Positions 37,642 through 37,705 of a stretch of DNA of 37,705 nucleotides are shown here, one piece after another. The notes under the pieces are model-generated. The model was not told the origin of the DNA, searched no databases, and worked only from the letters and a program-made list of their open reading frames with translations. Every line of letters starts with the position of its first letter. Within the stretch, counting starts at the first letter, position 1. This stretch comes from Planctomycetaceae bacterium (lineage in GTDB: Bacteria; Planctomycetota; UBA8742; UBA2392; JABWBM01). A program made the translations under genes and the position numbers. Location: positions 1-37,705 of the forward strand of contig JABWBM010000007.1 of NCBI GenBank assembly GCA_013360495.1, written 5' to 3'.

Positions 37642-37656
37642 GCAACCCGAGTGCCA
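37642..37656 (-). promoter_or_regulatory. Sigma-54-type promoter candidate for clpB
   Basis: On the minus strand TGGCAC-TCGGG-TTGC, a full match to the -24/-12 core (TGGCAC-N5-TTGC) with correct spacing. The start would be near 37631, giving a leader of about 32 bases containing AAGGAG. A weaker sigma-70-like pair (TTGTCA, 15 bases, TAATGA) overlaps upstream, so the assignment is not certain. Confidence 0.45.
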
Positions 37657-37705
37657 ATCATTACCAGACGGCGAAATATGACAATTTCCTCAGAATATAG
37701 TCGCC

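Noticed and set aside
37640-37660. CIRCE (HrcA) operator before clpB
   Set aside because: Only a left half-site (TTGGCACTC) is present; the right half does not match.

Overview
The window (about 37.7 kb, GC-rich) is chromosomal DNA from a Gram-negative bacterium with lipopolysaccharide: it carries a heptosyltransferase, a WaaG/WaaP-type fusion and an MsbA-like ABC transporter start. Several traits suggest Planctomycetota or a related deep-branching candidate phylum: a very long Ser/Thr kinase with TPR and FGE-sulfatase-like parts, sigma factors fused to membrane and periplasmic domains, many lipoproteins, a giant Kelch protein, and environmental-genome dispersed repeats. The phylum is an inference; there is no rRNA gene to settle it.

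Layout. 1-4538 (minus strand) is a tightly overlapping lipopolysaccharide-core operon: GT4 glycosyltransferase fused to a WaaP-like kinase, a relative of that kinase that has lost its catalytic residues, a GT9 heptosyltransferase, and the start of an ABC transporter that runs off the left edge. 4539-5187 holds a dispersed repeat and an ISKra4-type transposase remnant whose end supplies the -35 box of the next gene. 5214-11867 (plus) is a signalling run: transmembrane Ser/Thr kinase with a TPR/FGE-like exterior, a lipoprotein with a caspase-like domain lacking the catalytic His and Cys, and a PAS-linked class III nucleotide cyclase. 11868-15980 (minus) encodes a 1370-residue lipoprotein with 18 Kelch motifs. 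ubiX and lpdA follow on the plus strand.

18457-23592 (minus) holds two tandem paralogous sigma factors, each tethered to the membrane by one helix and carrying a periplasmic C-terminal region with a PDZ-like end, followed by a HEAT-like lipoprotein. 23799-26842 (minus) encodes a Tat-exported class V aminotransferase-fold protein, a RidA-family lipoprotein and glutamate formimidoyltransferase. 27054-29967 (plus) is dciA-gyrB. 30177-32555 (minus) is a large membrane-anchored TPR protein. atpD (plus) stands without other ATP synthase genes; after it come a small conserved-looking 58-residue protein and, on the minus strand, clpB.

Cross-cutting observations: several genes have a -10 box only 6-7 bases before the start codon and no Shine-Dalgarno, suggesting leaderless mRNAs; envelope signalling dominates the accessory genes; at least two proteins look like pseudoenzymes. 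No tRNA, rRNA, CRISPR array or intact mobile element was found. No stretch over 300 bases lacks a gene, unless the doubtful small ORF at 34813-34944 is discounted; then 34598-34998 holds only a large inverted repeat.
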